Below, one piece after another: positions 1 through 6,618 of a stretch of DNA of 10,071 nucleotides (its first letter is position 1; each line of letters opens with the position of its first letter). This DNA comes from Chloroflexota bacterium (GTDB taxonomy: Bacteria; Chloroflexota; Anaerolineae; Caldilineales; Caldilineaceae). The notes below the pieces were generated by a model, which saw only the letters and a program-made list of their open reading frames with translations, was not told the origin of the DNA and did no database searches. The stretch lies in contig QEUW01000302.1 of the NCBI GenBank assembly GCA_003577005.1, positions 1 through 10,071 of the forward strand. Reading direction: 5' to 3'. A program made the position numbers and the translations under genes.

Positions 1-1129
1 CGTAGGAGAGCCCGTGACGTACATTGATGTCGCTGGTGGCAAAACCCTCGCGCATATTGAGGCCGATGTAGGTCCACGTCGCGGCGGCGGGCCACCACTC
101 GTAGACGGTGACATTCTCCAGTTGGCGGGCCTCTTCGAGCTTTTCAGGCGTGATGGTGCCGGTGTCGCACTCGCCGCTCCGCATCTTCTGGTAAGAGATG
201 TCGGTATCCGGCACGATTTCGACCAACTGGCGCTCGATGTTGGGTCGACCACGATACCAGTACATGTCGTTGACCTCGAAGATGGCGCGCTGGTCACGCG
301 TCCATTCGGCCAGCTTGTACGGGCCAGAGACAACCGAAGGCCGGTTGATCTCCGGGTTTCGTTCCGGGTCATGGCCAGAGACAACCGAAGGCCGGTTGAT
401 CTCCGGGTTTCGTTCCGGGTCATCCCACGGCAGATTTTCCCACACATGTTTGGGCAACGGGATGATCAATCCAGACATCTGTCCGAGCGCCGGGGCATAG
501 ACTTCTTCGATTTTGATTTCCAACGTGTAGTCGTCTAACGCTTCGTACGAGGTGATGAAGTCGAGTTGCGAGAGGTACGGGTAGCCGTTGTCCGGGTTTT
601 TGACCTGGTCATAGGTCCACTTGAAATCATGGGCTGTCAGCGGCTCGCCATCACTCCAGTAGATGTCTTCGCGCAATTTGAAGGTAAAGGTGAGACCATC
701 CTCGGAGATCGTGTAGCTCTCGGCCATGTTGGGGATATACTCGAGCGTGTTTTCGTCTAGCCGCAGGAGACCACCGGCATAGACCGAACCGTAGTAGCTC
801 GATGAAGCGGTGTCGGTCGTCGTGTACGGATGGAAACTGACTGCGTCCGATGCGGCGGTGCTGCAATACTGGCCGCCAAAGAGAGCGGGGTCACGAGGGG
901 TAGTGACATCTTCGTCGCTGACGACGGTGACGCCCCGAAGTTCCACCGACTGTGATGCCTGCGACTGTTGGACGGTAGCCACGGCTTCGGGTGCGGCTTC
1001 CACCGCAGTGGCGACAGCTTGCGCGGCCGGCGCCGCCGGGCTGGTAGCAGACGCGCACGCCTGCACGAGTAGCGCCACAACGATGAGCAGCGCCAGGAGC
1101 GTAAGATGTCGTCGCGCAGTTGGGATCAT
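1..1129 (-). CDS. Extracellular solute-binding lipoprotein, family 5, second copy (C-terminus beyond window)
   Basis: The reading frame is open from the ATG at 1129 to the window edge, giving 376 residues of a protein expected to be about 550-650 long. It has a lipoprotein signal with LVQAC (C25 lipidated) and a long Ala/Glu/Gln-rich linker to about residue 62. Family 5 motifs follow: LREDIYWSDGEPLTAHDFKW (152-171), SGPYKLAEWTRDQRAIFEVN (268-287), MRSGECDTGTI (316-326), and YIGLNMR then DINVRHGLSY at the cut. The lipoprotein signal and family place it as a membrane-anchored substrate receptor. It diverges clearly from the receptor at 5373-3631, so it probably recognises another ligand. Residues 237-253 are repeated as 254-270 (last residue H versus P) by an exact DNA duplication. 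No frameshift is seen. It has no permease genes of its own visible; they may lie beyond base 1, or it may use the upstream channels. Confidence 0.92.
   Translation of the reverse strand, partial: MIPTARRHLTLLALLIVVALLVQACASATSPAAPAAQAVATAVEAAPEAVATVQQSQASQSVELRGVTVVSDEDVTTPRDPALFGGQYCSTAASDAVSFHPYTTTDTASSSYYGSVYAGGLLRLDENTLEYIPNMAESYTISEDGLTFTFKLREDIYWSDGEPLTAHDFKWTYDQVKNPDNGYPYLSQLDFITSYEALDDYTLEIKIEEVYAPALGQMSGLIIPLPKHVWENLPWDDPERNPEINRPSVVSGHDPERNPEINRPSVVSGPYKLAEWTRDQRAIFEVNDMYWYRGRPNIERQLVEIVPDTDISYQKMRSGECDTGTITPEKLEEARQLENVTVYEWWPAAATWTYIGLNMREGFATSDINVRHGLSY
322..423. repeat. Exact 51-bp tandem duplication inside the second receptor gene
   Basis: Bases 322-372 and 373-423 are identical over all 51 positions. 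The flanks differ (G at 321 against T at 372; C at 424 against G at 373), so the unit is precisely 51 bp. Because 51 is a multiple of three the frame is kept. The 16-residue string DPERNPEINRPSVVSG appears twice, at residues 237-252 and 254-269, joined by H253. The second copy runs into the conserved SGPY motif. Confidence 0.97.
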
Positions 1130-1327
1130 GGTGTCTCCTCTCAAATTCAAACGGTGAGCGCGTGTGCGAATGGTGAAAACGGTTGGAAACTAGCCGTTTG
1201 TTGTGCTGGTTTTTGTAGCATATCATGAAATACTACATTGTCTTGTGAAGTAGCTTATAATCCGCCCAAATGAGGGAGCGATGAAGAGTAGATAAGCTCT
1301 ACATAAAGAGGCGGGCTACCACATCAA
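1130..1327 (-). promoter_or_regulatory. Leader of the second receptor gene; possible promoter and operator
   Basis: This is the longest non-coding stretch of the window, relatively A+T-rich at 1200-1260, so it is the likeliest place for an internal promoter. On the transcribed strand a weak match has TTCACA (plus-strand 1244-1249), an 18-base spacer and TGATAT (1220-1225). Closer to the gene, AAACGG occurs on the plus strand at 1149-1154 and 1177-1182, and its inverse CCGTTT at 1194-1199. The last two form a 6-bp inverted repeat with an 11-base centre that could be an operator. GTAGA/TCTAC (1288-1302) is a small hairpin without a U-run. None of these is strong alone. Confidence 0.3.
1134..1140 (-). 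promoter_or_regulatory. Ribosome binding site of the second receptor gene
   Basis: GAGGAGA on the transcribed strand ends four bases before the ATG at 1129. It is a strong Shine-Dalgarno match that fixes the start of this gene, and it resembles the strong site of the first receptor gene. Confidence 0.75.
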
Positions 1328-1345
1328 AATCTGTGGAATCTGCGG
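1328..1345. repeat. Short 9-bp tandem repeat after the second C permease
   Basis: AATCTGTGG at 1328-1336 is followed directly by AATCTGCGG at 1337-1345, differing at one base. The repeat begins ten bases after the TAA stop on the transcribed strand. It may be a remnant of another intergenic repeat family, but with only two units the case is weak. Confidence 0.5.
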
Positions 1346-1354
1346 ATCGATTTT

Positions 1355-2395
1355 TTATTTCCGCTGTTTCAGCATGGGGTCGAGCGCATCGCGCAGCCCG
1401 TCGCCGATGAGGTAAAAACAGAGCACGGACAGCCAGATCAGCAGCCCCGGCGGGTACATGAGATGGAGCGCAATATGCTTGCCTGTCGCCGGGTCCACGG
1501 TAAAGAAAAAGTCGCGCGCCCGGTTGAGCATATTGCCCCAGGTGGGCGTGGGCGGCTGCACCCCCAGCCCCAAAAAGCTGAGCACCGATTCGACCAGGAT
1601 CAACACCCCGACATCGATAAAGGTGATCACCACAATCACCGGGATGCTGTTGGGGATGATATGTTGGGTCAAGATCCGCCAGTTGGTGGCACCGATTGCG
1701 CGCGCCGAAAGGGTATAGTCAAATTGCTTCACCTTGAGCACATTGCCGCGCATAAAACGCGCCGTGCCAAACCAGCCAAAAAAGCCCAAGAACAGGATCA
1801 ACGTCGCCGGGCTGGGCTTGAAGATGGCGCAGACAATGATGAGCAGATAGATCGTAGGGATCGCCACTACCGTGTTGATAAACCACATGACGATATCATC
1901 GATGGTGCCCCCAAAGTAACCTGCGACCCCACCCACGGCCACGCCAAAGACCATGCCGATCGCAGCGGCGGCTAGTGCGATCCCCAGGCTGACGCGCCCC
2001 CCATAGAGCAGGCGCGCCAGTTGGTCGCGCCCCAGCCGGTCCGCCCCCAACCAGTGGGGGATGCCGTCGGTCTGGCCGAGCATGATGGCGGCACTCTGCG
2101 TATCGATCCCCAATTGCCATTTGATGTAGGGCCAGAGGTAGGGCTGGGCAAAGGCATGGCTGGTATTGGTGGTGTTGGGGCCAACGCCGACCAGCACAGT
2201 GGTGATCACTGGCGCCAAGAGCGCCAGCAATGCCAGCAGCGTCACAATACCGATTGCGGTCAGCGTCAGCCGATCCTGGCGCAGGCTGCGCAGCGCAATT
2301 GCCCAATAGCTTTGGGGGCCCAGTTTCAACTGGCGGCTAGGCATTTGCGCCTCGGTCAGTTTTGTGGGGAACGTGGTCGCACGCTGTGCGCACAT
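1355..2395 (-). CDS. dppC: Peptide-type ABC transporter permease, DppC/OppC family (second copy)
   Basis: A 346-residue channel subunit expected to pair with the B permease encoded directly before it. TM1 is at about 44-66. The family signature GADRLGRDQLARLLYGGR is at 117-134, and the EAA loop DYTLSARAIGATNWR to QHIIPN is at 226-249. SFLGLGVQPPTPTWGNML (273-290) and the C-terminal GDGLRDALDPMLKQRK are diagnostic. The loop between TM1 and the signature (about 67-116) is longer than usual. A small insertion around DPATGKHIALH (301-311) precedes the last membrane helix. The start at 2395 has GAGGGAG, but residue 18 (MPSRQLKLGPQSYW) is an equally credible start with its own GAGG. It ends in TAA, then a 225-bp gap before the next receptor gene, which is the longest gap in the window. 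Confidence 0.94.
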   Translation of the reverse strand: MCAQRATTFPTKLTEAQMPSRQLKLGPQSYWAIALRSLRQDRLTLTAIGIVTLLALLALLAPVITTVLVGVGPNTTNTSHAFAQPYLWPYIKWQLGIDTQSAAIMLGQTDGIPHWLGADRLGRDQLARLLYGGRVSLGIALAAAAIGMVFGVAVGGVAGYFGGTIDDIVMWFINTVVAIPTIYLLIIVCAIFKPSPATLILFLGFFGWFGTARFMRGNVLKVKQFDYTLSARAIGATNWRILTQHIIPNSIPVIVVITFIDVGVLILVESVLSFLGLGVQPPTPTWGNMLNRARDFFFTVDPATGKHIALHLMYPPGLLIWLSVLCFYLIGDGLRDALDPMLKQRK

Positions 2396-2404
2396 TCAAC
2401 GATT

Positions 2405-2411
2405 CTCCCTC
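2405..2411 (-). promoter_or_regulatory. Ribosome binding site of the second C permease, upstream start
   Basis: GAGGGAG on the transcribed strand lies nine bases before the ATG at 2395 and supports that start. A second ATG in frame at 2344 (residue 18) has GAGG at 2350-2353, five bases before it. The two starts cannot be separated from sequence alone. The 63-bp gap 2396-2458 contains no heptamer array, unlike the five gaps before it. Confidence 0.5.
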
Positions 2412-2458
2412 AGGCTGCACACCGGCGTTTGACTCGTAGGCCAAGCTGCCACCTTGAC

Positions 2459-3520
2459 CTATACCAACCGCACGCGCGGATCGACCAGGCCATAGAGGAT
2501 ATCCGATAACAGATTGCCAAGAATCACCAACACCGCAAAAAACATGGTCGCACCCAGTACGAGCGGATAATCTTGGGCAAAGACAGCGTCGATCACCAAC
2601 CGCCCCATGCCCGGCCAGGAGAAGATTGTCTCTGTCACCACTGCGCCGCCCAGCAAGCCAAGAAAGGCCGGACCGAGCACGGTCATCAACGGGATCATGG
2701 CGTTGCGGAAGGCGTGAACAAACCAGACACTGTTGGGGGCCAAACCTTTTGCCAGCGCCGTGCGGATATAATCGGTGTGGATCACTTCCAGCACCTCGGT
2801 GCGCATCAAGCGGCTAAAGACCGCAATGCCGCCAAAGGCCAATACAAAAGCGGGCAACACCAGGTGGTGCAGCCAGTCCCAAAACTGGCACTCCCCGCTG
2901 AGCGAAACCGTACAGCGCCCCCCCGTCGGGAAGATGCGCAAGACGACGCCAAAAAAGAAGATCAGCAGTAGCCCCATCCAAAAATCTGGCACGGCCTGCC
3001 CCACGACGGTAAAAAAGCGCACAACATTGTCGAAAATCGAGCCCCGGTAGACCGCACTCAGCACCCCCAACGGGATGCCAATAAAAAGGGCAAGCAAAAG
3101 ACTGGCCAGCCCCAATTCCAACGTGGCCGGCATGCGCGAGACCAATTCGCCCCATACCGGCCCTTTGGTCCTCATACTGATACCCAGGTCCCCGCGCAGG
3201 ATACCGCCGCTGCGGTCGCAGACCGTTGTGTCTAGGCTGGCGACATAGGTGCAGCGCGTCCGTGGGCCGGTTGTGGCCTCTACCTGGTCGCCCAAGCGGA
3301 TGGCAATCCCTGTAAACCAGTTGAGATACTGGTAGAGCCAGGGCTGGTCAAGCCCATATTGCAGATAGCACCGTTGCAGATCCTCCGGTGTGCGCCTGGG
3401 GTCAAACTGAAAGATACACGGGTCCCCCGGCGCCGAGTAGGTGAGCAGGAAACTCAAGATGCTGACACCTAACAAAGTCGGGATGGCCTGCAACAGCCGG
3501 CGAATGATGTAGCGTGTCAT
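2459..3520 (-). CDS. dppB: Peptide-type ABC transporter permease, DppB/OppB family (second copy)
   Basis: A 353-residue channel subunit, paralogous to the protein encoded at 10044-8863 and presumably partnered with the following C permease. The N-terminus MTRYIIRRLLQAIPTLLGV and TM1 (about 9-28) are typical. The EAA loop is at about 249-276 (DYIRTALAKGL to FRNAMIP). TETIFSWPGMGRL (296-308) and the end GLVDPRVRLV are diagnostic. The external loop after TM1 (about 30-132) is enlarged. Six cysteines sit as three close pairs in predicted external loops: C35/C51, C90/C101 and C203/C211. The C90/C101 pair occupies the same position, just before the GILRGD motif, as C94/C104 of the paralogue. No Shine-Dalgarno sequence precedes the ATG at 3520, since the heptamer array ends five bases away. 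It follows the receptor gene by 110 bp and precedes the C permease by 63 bp. Confidence 0.94.
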   Translation of the reverse strand: MTRYIIRRLLQAIPTLLGVSILSFLLTYSAPGDPCIFQFDPRRTPEDLQRCYLQYGLDQPWLYQYLNWFTGIAIRLGDQVEATTGPRTRCTYVASLDTTVCDRSGGILRGDLGISMRTKGPVWGELVSRMPATLELGLASLLLALFIGIPLGVLSAVYRGSIFDNVVRFFTVVGQAVPDFWMGLLLIFFFGVVLRIFPTGGRCTVSLSGECQFWDWLHHLVLPAFVLAFGGIAVFSRLMRTEVLEVIHTDYIRTALAKGLAPNSVWFVHAFRNAMIPLMTVLGPAFLGLLGGAVVTETIFSWPGMGRLVIDAVFAQDYPLVLGATMFFAVLVILGNLLSDILYGLVDPRVRLV

Positions 3521-3525
3521 GGAAG

Positions 3526-3630
3526 GTAGAACGTAGAACGATAAGTGATGCGTAATGCGTGATGCGTAATGCGTAGTGCGTGAGACTACTGCTTACGCAT
3601 CACGCATTACGCATTACGCATTACGCATTA
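3526..3630. repeat. Long inverted heptamer hairpin (GTRRTGC) between the first receptor gene and second B permease
   Basis: Two copies of GTAGAAC (3526-3539) are followed by five tandem heptamers GTRRTGC (3545-3579). Five inverted heptamers TYACGCA follow at 3593-3627. Arms 3546-3583 and 3593-3630 match at 33 of 38 positions around a 9-base loop, making this the strongest predicted hairpin in the window. On the transcribed strand it starts immediately after the receptor's TAA. The other end reaches within five bases of the next ATG, leaving no Shine-Dalgarno sequence there. No U-tract follows. A hairpin between receptor and permease genes recalls the malE-malF intergenic repeats that stabilise receptor mRNA; that role here is inference. 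Confidence 0.92.
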
Positions 3631-5373
3631 TTACTCTTGCAGCGACCGCAGATACCAGGTGTGGACGTTATAATAGAAGCTCCACGGGCCTGGGTCAACA
3701 TTGCCCCAGCGGACATTGTAGCCGGTGTTGCCGATGGAGCCGCTGATAAAGATGTAGGGCACGTCCTCGTAAATCATTCGCTGGATCTCTTTGTAGTAGG
3801 GCGCCCGCTCTTCAGGGTCGCAACTGGCGACGGTGACGCCCTGCTCAAGCAGCGTATCGACTTCAGGATTGTGATAGCTGACAAAGTTGAAGCCGCTGCC
3901 TGGCACATCATACTTGGTGTGCCAGAAGGAATCGTCATTAGGGTCGCTGCCCAGGTTGGCCCAGCCGATGATAACCATGTCATAGGTCTGGCCAGTCAGT
4001 TGTTCGATCAACGTGCCAAAGTCGATGGCCTCAAAGTTGACCTGGAAGCCAATGCTGTTAAGCTGGTCTTGCACCAGCACACCCAGGTCTTCGCGCGTCG
4101 CGTTGCCGGCGTTGGTCAGCAATGATAGTTCTAACGGCATCCCGTCCTTCTCACGCACACCGTCACCATCAGCATCCACCCAGCCGGCCTCTTCCAACAA
4201 TTGGGCGGCGAGATCCAGGTCGGTGGCGTAAGGTTGGAGCGTGTCATCGTGCGCCCATTCCACCGCCGGGAGTACATTGGCGGCGATCTGGTAGCCCTGT
4301 CCTAGAAAGACCTGGTCGATGATCGCGTCATAGTCCAGGCTGTGCGCAATCGCCTTGCGTACATTGATGTCACTCAGGATCGGGTGGGGGTCCTGTTCGA
4401 TCAGGTTGCCATCCTCATCCTGCCCCGGCTGGGGATTGTCGGGGTTGGCCAGGTTCAAACCGATATAGGAATAGCCATCCGCCTTGAAATTGTAGATATT
4501 GATCTCCGGGTTGCCCTGCACTGAAGCGATCTGCTCTGGCTGCAAGGGGATGGTATCGACTTCCCCGCTTTGGAGCTGGGCCAGACGGGCGCCGGGGTCG
4601 GGGATCACCTTATAGATCATCCCCTCCATGTGGGGGGCCCCCTCCCAGTAGTCGGGGTTGCGTTCCAGCGTGACGTTGTCGTCACGGGTCCAGCTTCGGA
4701 AGATAAAGGGACCGGCGCTCACGGCGGGTTCGGTGTTGAGCGGGTTTTCCATGATGTCGCTAAAGTCCTCGGCATAGAGATGGCTGGGCAACCACCCCAA
4801 ACCCAGATTAGTCAGCGCATCGCAACGCACTTCGCTAAAGGTGACGACAATGGTCTGCGGATCGGGCGTCTCGATGCTCTCGATGCCCTCGATCAGGCTC
4901 TTGCGCACGGTATCCACGTTGGGGCTTGCAACGGCGTCATAGGTAAACTTAAAGTCAGCGGCATCCACCGGGTCACCATCGCTCCAGGTGATACCAGAGC
5001 GCAGATTGAAAGTCCAGACCAGACCGTCATCCGAAACTTCCCAGCTCTCGGACATCGATCCATCAGGGACGATCTCGCCAGTGAAGGGGTCCTGTCCAAT
5101 AAGGGATGGGAAGAGCATATTATGAACACCCGAACTGGCAGTATCGGTTGACAAGATCGGATTCAGAATGGAGGGGTCGGAGAGTTCGCCACGGATCCAG
5201 ATACCACCGGGGGTGATCTGATCCGGCGCAGGAGCGGCCCCTTCGGCGGCCTCCGCGGCCGGCGCTGCGGCCGGTGCCTCCTCCGGCGCGATGGGCACCG
5301 GTTGGGCGCAGGCGCTGAGGATCAGCGCCATGGCAACCAGAATCGAGACAAAAGGTAAAAGAGTACGCTGCAT
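3631..5373 (-). CDS. Extracellular solute-binding lipoprotein, family 5 (peptide/nickel type), first copy
   Basis: A 580-residue lipid-anchored receptor that would capture substrate outside the membrane and deliver it to the permeases. Residues 1-22 form a lipoprotein signal with lipobox LSAC (C22 lipidated). An Ala/Pro/Glu-rich linker (about 23-52) follows. Family 5 landmarks are: GGIWIRGELSDPSILNPIL (56-74), LRSGITWSDGDPVDAADFKF (124-143), SAGPFIFRSWTRDDNVTLERN (219-239), NVRKAIAHSLDYDAII (337-352) and AAQLLEEAGW (389-398). DADGDGVRE (400-408) resembles an Asp-rich calcium-type loop, common in this family between LLEEAGW and the next strand. C184 and C518 could form a disulfide (inference). 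Length is within the usual 500-620. The start is fixed by AAGGAG at 5380-5385. A permease pair follows after the longest heptamer hairpin of the window. Substrate specificity cannot be assigned; di- or oligopeptides are the default guess. Confidence 0.95.
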   Translation of the reverse strand: MQRTLLPFVSILVAMALILSACAQPVPIAPEEAPAAAPAAEAAEGAAPAPDQITPGGIWIRGELSDPSILNPILSTDTASSGVHNMLFPSLIGQDPFTGEIVPDGSMSESWEVSDDGLVWTFNLRSGITWSDGDPVDAADFKFTYDAVASPNVDTVRKSLIEGIESIETPDPQTIVVTFSEVRCDALTNLGLGWLPSHLYAEDFSDIMENPLNTEPAVSAGPFIFRSWTRDDNVTLERNPDYWEGAPHMEGMIYKVIPDPGARLAQLQSGEVDTIPLQPEQIASVQGNPEINIYNFKADGYSYIGLNLANPDNPQPGQDEDGNLIEQDPHPILSDINVRKAIAHSLDYDAIIDQVFLGQGYQIAANVLPAVEWAHDDTLQPYATDLDLAAQLLEEAGWVDADGDGVREKDGMPLELSLLTNAGNATREDLGVLVQDQLNSIGFQVNFEAIDFGTLIEQLTGQTYDMVIIGWANLGSDPNDDSFWHTKYDVPGSGFNFVSYHNPEVDTLLEQGVTVASCDPEERAPYYKEIQRMIYEDVPYIFISGSIGNTGYNVRWGNVDPGPWSFYYNVHTWYLRSLQE

Positions 5374-5379
5374 GGTTCG

Positions 5380-5385
5380 CTCCTT
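5380..5385 (-). promoter_or_regulatory. Strong ribosome binding site of the first receptor gene
   Basis: On the transcribed strand AAGGAG stands six bases before the ATG at 5373. It is the best Shine-Dalgarno match within the B-C-D-F-A segment. The ATPase genes just upstream have none visible. This fits the usual need for receptor protein in excess over channel subunits, and it fixes the start codon of the receptor. Confidence 0.75.
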
Positions 5386-5413
5386 GTGGCTATGGGGATT
5401 TCGTTTGTAATCA

Positions 5414-5483
5414 GATACGTGGTGCGTATTCCGTGTTTCGTGTCCCGCTCTATGCGATCACGCACCACGGAACACGAAACACG
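5414..5483. repeat. Heptamer array (NNNNCGT) between ATPase F and the first receptor gene
   Basis: Four heptamers ending in CGT lie at 5414-5441 (GATACGT, GGTGCGT, ATTCCGT, GTTTCGT). Three inverted counterparts lie at 5460-5480 (ACGCACC, ACGGAAC, ACGAAAC), followed by ACG up to the TAG stop of ATPase F. Two perfect pairings exist: 5418-5427 with 5460-5469 (10 bp) and 5432-5443 with 5472-5483 (12 bp). Their order is a-b-a'-b', so they cannot form one nested hairpin. They are either alternative structures or a pseudoknot. The receptor gene's ribosome binding site lies about 30 bases beyond the array. Confidence 0.85.
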
Positions 5484-6509
5484 CTAGTGCATCATCGGTG
5501 TCCTGGCGGCGCCCCCCATGCGCTCGTAGAGATGGCAGGCGGTCCAGTGACCGGCTGTCTTCTCTTCAAAGGCAGGTTCTTCGACCTGGCAGCGGTCAAA
5601 GGCATACGGGCAGCGCGGATGAAAACGACAGCCGCTGGGCGGGTTGAGCGGCGACGGAATCTCGCCCTTGAGGATGATTCGATCCCGCTTGGCTCGCGGC
5701 TTCGGAATCGGGATAGCAGAGAGCAGCGCCTGCGTATACGGATGTTGCGGGTTGTGATAGATCTCTTTGCGATCTGCAACCTCGACCAGTTTGCCCAGAT
5801 ACATCACCCCCACGCGGTCGCTGATATGCTCGACCACGCTCAGGTTGTGGGCAATAAAGAGATAAGTCAGGCCAAATTCTTCCGAAAGGTTGCGCAACAG
5901 GTTGAGCACCTGTGACTGGATCGATACATCGAGCGCCGAAACAGGCTCATCGCAGATGATAAACTTGGGGCGCAACGCCAATGCCCGGGCAATGCCGATG
6001 CGCTGGCGCTGCCCGCCCGAAAACTCATGTGGGTAGCGGTTGGCATGGTAGGGGTTGAGCCCTACCTTATCCAACATCTCCAATACGATCTCCTGCCGTT
6101 CGCGCCGGTTGCCTATGCCGTGGATCTCCAGCCCTTCGGCAATGATGTCACCGACAGGCATGCGCGGGTCGAGCGAAGAGTAAGGGTCCTGAAAGACAAT
6201 CTGCATGTGGCGGCGCAATGGCTTCATTTCGCTGCGCCGTTTGGCAAAGAGATCTTCACCATCAAAAAAGACCGACCCCGCGGTCGGCTCTTGTAACCGC
6301 AAGATTGTCCGGCCAATGGTCGACTTGCCACAGCCCGATTCCCCCACCAGACCAAAGGTTTCTCCCTGGCGGATGGAAAAGCTGACGCCATCAACAGCCT
6401 TTACGTGCGCCACGACGCGCTGCAACACCCCGGCGCGCACGGGGTAATAGGTCTTTAGATTCTCAACAACGAGCAAATCTTTTGTTGCAATATTGACGGG
6501 GATTGCCAT
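5484..6509 (-). CDS. dppF: ABC transporter ATP-binding protein, DppF/OppF family
   Basis: A 341-residue cytoplasmic ATPase expected to dimerise with the D subunit encoded 109 bp upstream. Motifs in order: Walker A GESGCGKS (56-63), Q-loop [12 protein letters not shown] (Q107), signature FSGGQRQR (163-170), Walker [13 protein letters not shown] with E188, and switch H221. The F-type identity is shown by [20 protein letters not shown] near the N-terminus and by [10 protein letters not shown]. The C-terminal extension has [12 protein letters not shown] and the four-cysteine pattern C294, C300, C307, C325, matching that of the D subunit. Both ATP sites of the pair therefore look intact. There is no clear Shine-Dalgarno sequence before the ATG at 6509; an A+T-rich stretch (6510-6526) lies between it and the heptamer array. 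The TAG stop directly adjoins the next array. Length is normal for the family. Confidence 0.95.
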   Translation of the reverse strand: MAIPVNIATKDLLVVENLKTYYPVRAGVLQRVVAHVKAVDGVSFSIRQGETFGLVGESGCGKSTIGRTILRLQEPTAGSVFFDGEDLFAKRRSEMKPLRRHMQIVFQDPYSSLDPRMPVGDIIAEGLEIHGIGNRRERQEIVLEMLDKVGLNPYHANRYPHEFSGGQRQRIGIARALALRPKFIICDEPVSALDVSIQSQVLNLLRNLSEEFGLTYLFIAHNLSVVEHISDRVGVMYLGKLVEVADRKEIYHNPQHPYTQALLSAIPIPKPRAKRDRIILKGEIPSPLNPPSGCRFHPRCPYAFDRCQVEEPAFEEKTAGHWTACHLYERMGGAARTPMMH

Positions 6510-6526
6510 TGTGATTTATTTTAAAC

Positions 6527-6618
6527 TTTAGATTTTGGATTATAGATTTTAGATCCGCGTTCTTCTCGGGCAGGATGTGGCCAGGGCAATCGCAAATCCA
6601 AAGTCTAAAATCCAAAAT
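6527..6618. repeat. Inverted heptamer array (TTTRGAT) between ATPase D and F genes
   Basis: Four tandem heptamers of the type TWTRGAT occupy 6527-6554. Three inverted heptamers (ATCCAAA, GTCTAAA, ATCCAAA) occupy 6596-6616. The 23-base arms 6532-6554 and 6596-6618 are complementary at 20 of 23 positions around a 41-base GC-richer spacer. On the transcribed strand the array starts two bases after the TGA of ATPase D. The A+T content of the arms contrasts sharply with the flanking genes. There is no U-tract arrangement typical of a terminator. Confidence 0.88.

Noticed and set aside
14..538. Plus-strand open frame of 174 codons containing a repeated 17-residue segment.
   Set aside because: It is the antisense shadow of the partial receptor gene, whose minus frame has clear family motifs. 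The repeat simply reflects the 51-bp duplication. Other long plus-strand frames (for example 3580-4125, 6577-7299, 7877-8599) are likewise antisense to well-supported genes and have no recognisable domains.
1..1129. Frameshift or pseudogene in the second receptor, suspected because no complete reading frame is closed within the window.
   Set aside because: Translation from 1129 is continuous through 376 codons with family motifs throughout. The gene simply runs off the window edge.
1252..1298. AGCTTAT/ATAAGCT inverted repeat with a 33-base loop in the leader of the second receptor.
   Set aside because: Seven bases of A+T-rich symmetry at this distance is easily expected by chance. It also conflicts with the neighbouring GTAGA/TCTAC hairpin.
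2396..2458. A heptamer array in the gap between the second B and C permeases.
   Set aside because: I looked for a 7-bp period and inverted arms here and found none; only the ribosome binding site of the C permease is recognisable.
3545..3627. CRISPR-like array.
   Set aside because: The units are 7 bp, contiguous and in inverted arms. There are no 25-40 bp repeats with unique spacers and no cas genes.
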